Source of the DNA: Vandiemenella viatica
Taxonomy: Eukaryota > Arthropoda > Insecta > Orthoptera > Morabidae
Reading direction: 5' to 3'
Assembly (NCBI GenBank): GCA_031002005.1
Contig: CM061914.1
Location: forward strand, 193,892,685-193,956,684
DNA: 64,000 nucleotides
Positions 63,550-64,000 of this stretch are shown piece after piece. Position numbers and translations under genes: made by a program. Numbering within the stretch: the first letter of the stretch is position 1; the number at the start of each line of letters is the position of its first letter. The notes below the pieces were generated by a model, which searched no databases, was not told where the DNA came from, and saw only the letters and a list, made by a program, of their open reading frames with translations.

Positions 63550-64000
63550 CCATATCCAAAAGATTAATAATTTCGTAATCACTTTTCTTTTAAAATTATT
63601 TATGTTATTACTACAATTGGCTTCGTGTTACTCCTATAATTTTTTTTATTCTCATTCCATTTTTTCTACTTCCAATAATAATTTCAAAGTATTTTAAAAT
63701 TTCTTGTAAGTAACTGATGTGGCAGCTGTATCGATCGTTCAACAGGGATATATTTTGCGTTAGGTTCAGGCGCGCTGTTAATACGGGCTGCGCTTTCTGC
63801 CTCTGTCACACGTGGTTCTCATTAGTTGCCTTAAGCACTGTCATTACTCCTGTCTCCTTTACCACCAGCAGTGCCTCTTATTTTTCCTTCCCACTGTCGT
63901 CATTATTCCGTTCTTTGTGCTTTGTCACGTAACACGTTCGAGACACGAGAGGCGAACGGAGATAAAAAGTTTACCGTCCCGTCCGAACACAAAAAGCTGG
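63550..64000. other. No feature recognised
   Basis: AT-rich then mixed sequence to the window edge; a 71-codon frame (63717-63932) is unrecognised. Confidence 0.3.

Noticed and set aside
1..64000. CRISPR array, operon or prokaryotic defence system
   Set aside because: No regularly spaced identical repeats and no bacterial gene organisation; the window is eukaryotic.

Overview
This window is eukaryotic and most likely comes from an insect (or other arthropod) with a large, repeat-loaded genome. It has spliced genes with kilobase-scale introns, an AT-rich background, GC-rich exons, and a dense mixture of mariner/Tc1, hAT, PIF/Harbinger-like, non-LTR (LINE), SINE and possibly Penelope-like sequence. 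An orthopteroid insect is a guess from this style only; nothing here fixes the species.

Host genes. The clearest one is the 3' part of a plus-strand gene made of four coding exons at 34780-35100, 41342-41540, 43948-44528 and 47674-48012. All have AG/GT borders and phases that join cleanly (0, 1, 0, stop). They encode 479 residues: the end of a PTB/PID-like fold, then a long low-complexity tail (Gly/Ser, Pro, His, poly-Gln). The best guess is the insect CG8312-like / FAM43-type PTB family. The 5' exons must lie upstream; I could not find them in the first 34 kb. A short antisense exon inside intron 2 (42713-42783) begins a THAP zinc-finger protein and ends at a good splice donor.

Mobile DNA, left to right. 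1-34 kb: LINE and SINE fragments; a hAT remnant with ATCGATA repeats; a hammerhead-ribozyme motif of the Penelope-element type next to a full-length mariner with an intact 356-residue transposase (7472-8801); two copies of a short hAT derivative (15.5 and 21.3 kb); a PIF/Harbinger-like MITE with another TIR element nested in it (17.3-18.4 kb); a complete but frameshifted hAT transposon with a perfect 8-bp target duplication (24842-28261); a Tc1 5' half cut by a SINE (32.1-32.6 kb). 34-48 kb: intron-borne elements, including a LINE split by a 1.16-kb TA-flanked element (39.1-41.3 kb), foldback repeats and MITEs. 48-64 kb: LINE fragments, a tRNA-derived SINE family with two tail types, a hAT MITE nested in a repeat whose empty site is also in the window, and a second mariner with one frameshift and a duplicated end (58577-60022).

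Five recurring LINE groups are labelled here A (12.1, 28.6, 39.1-41.3, 53.2, 63.2 kb), B (3.0, 4.2, 8.8, 18.6, 29.5, 32.7, 48.1, 57.3 kb), C (31.3, 45.2 kb), D (47 kb) and a gag-like ORF1 (36.2 kb). I see no prokaryotic genes, no CRISPR array and no rRNA gene. The window is best read as a record of nested transposition around one conserved developmental or signalling-type gene.
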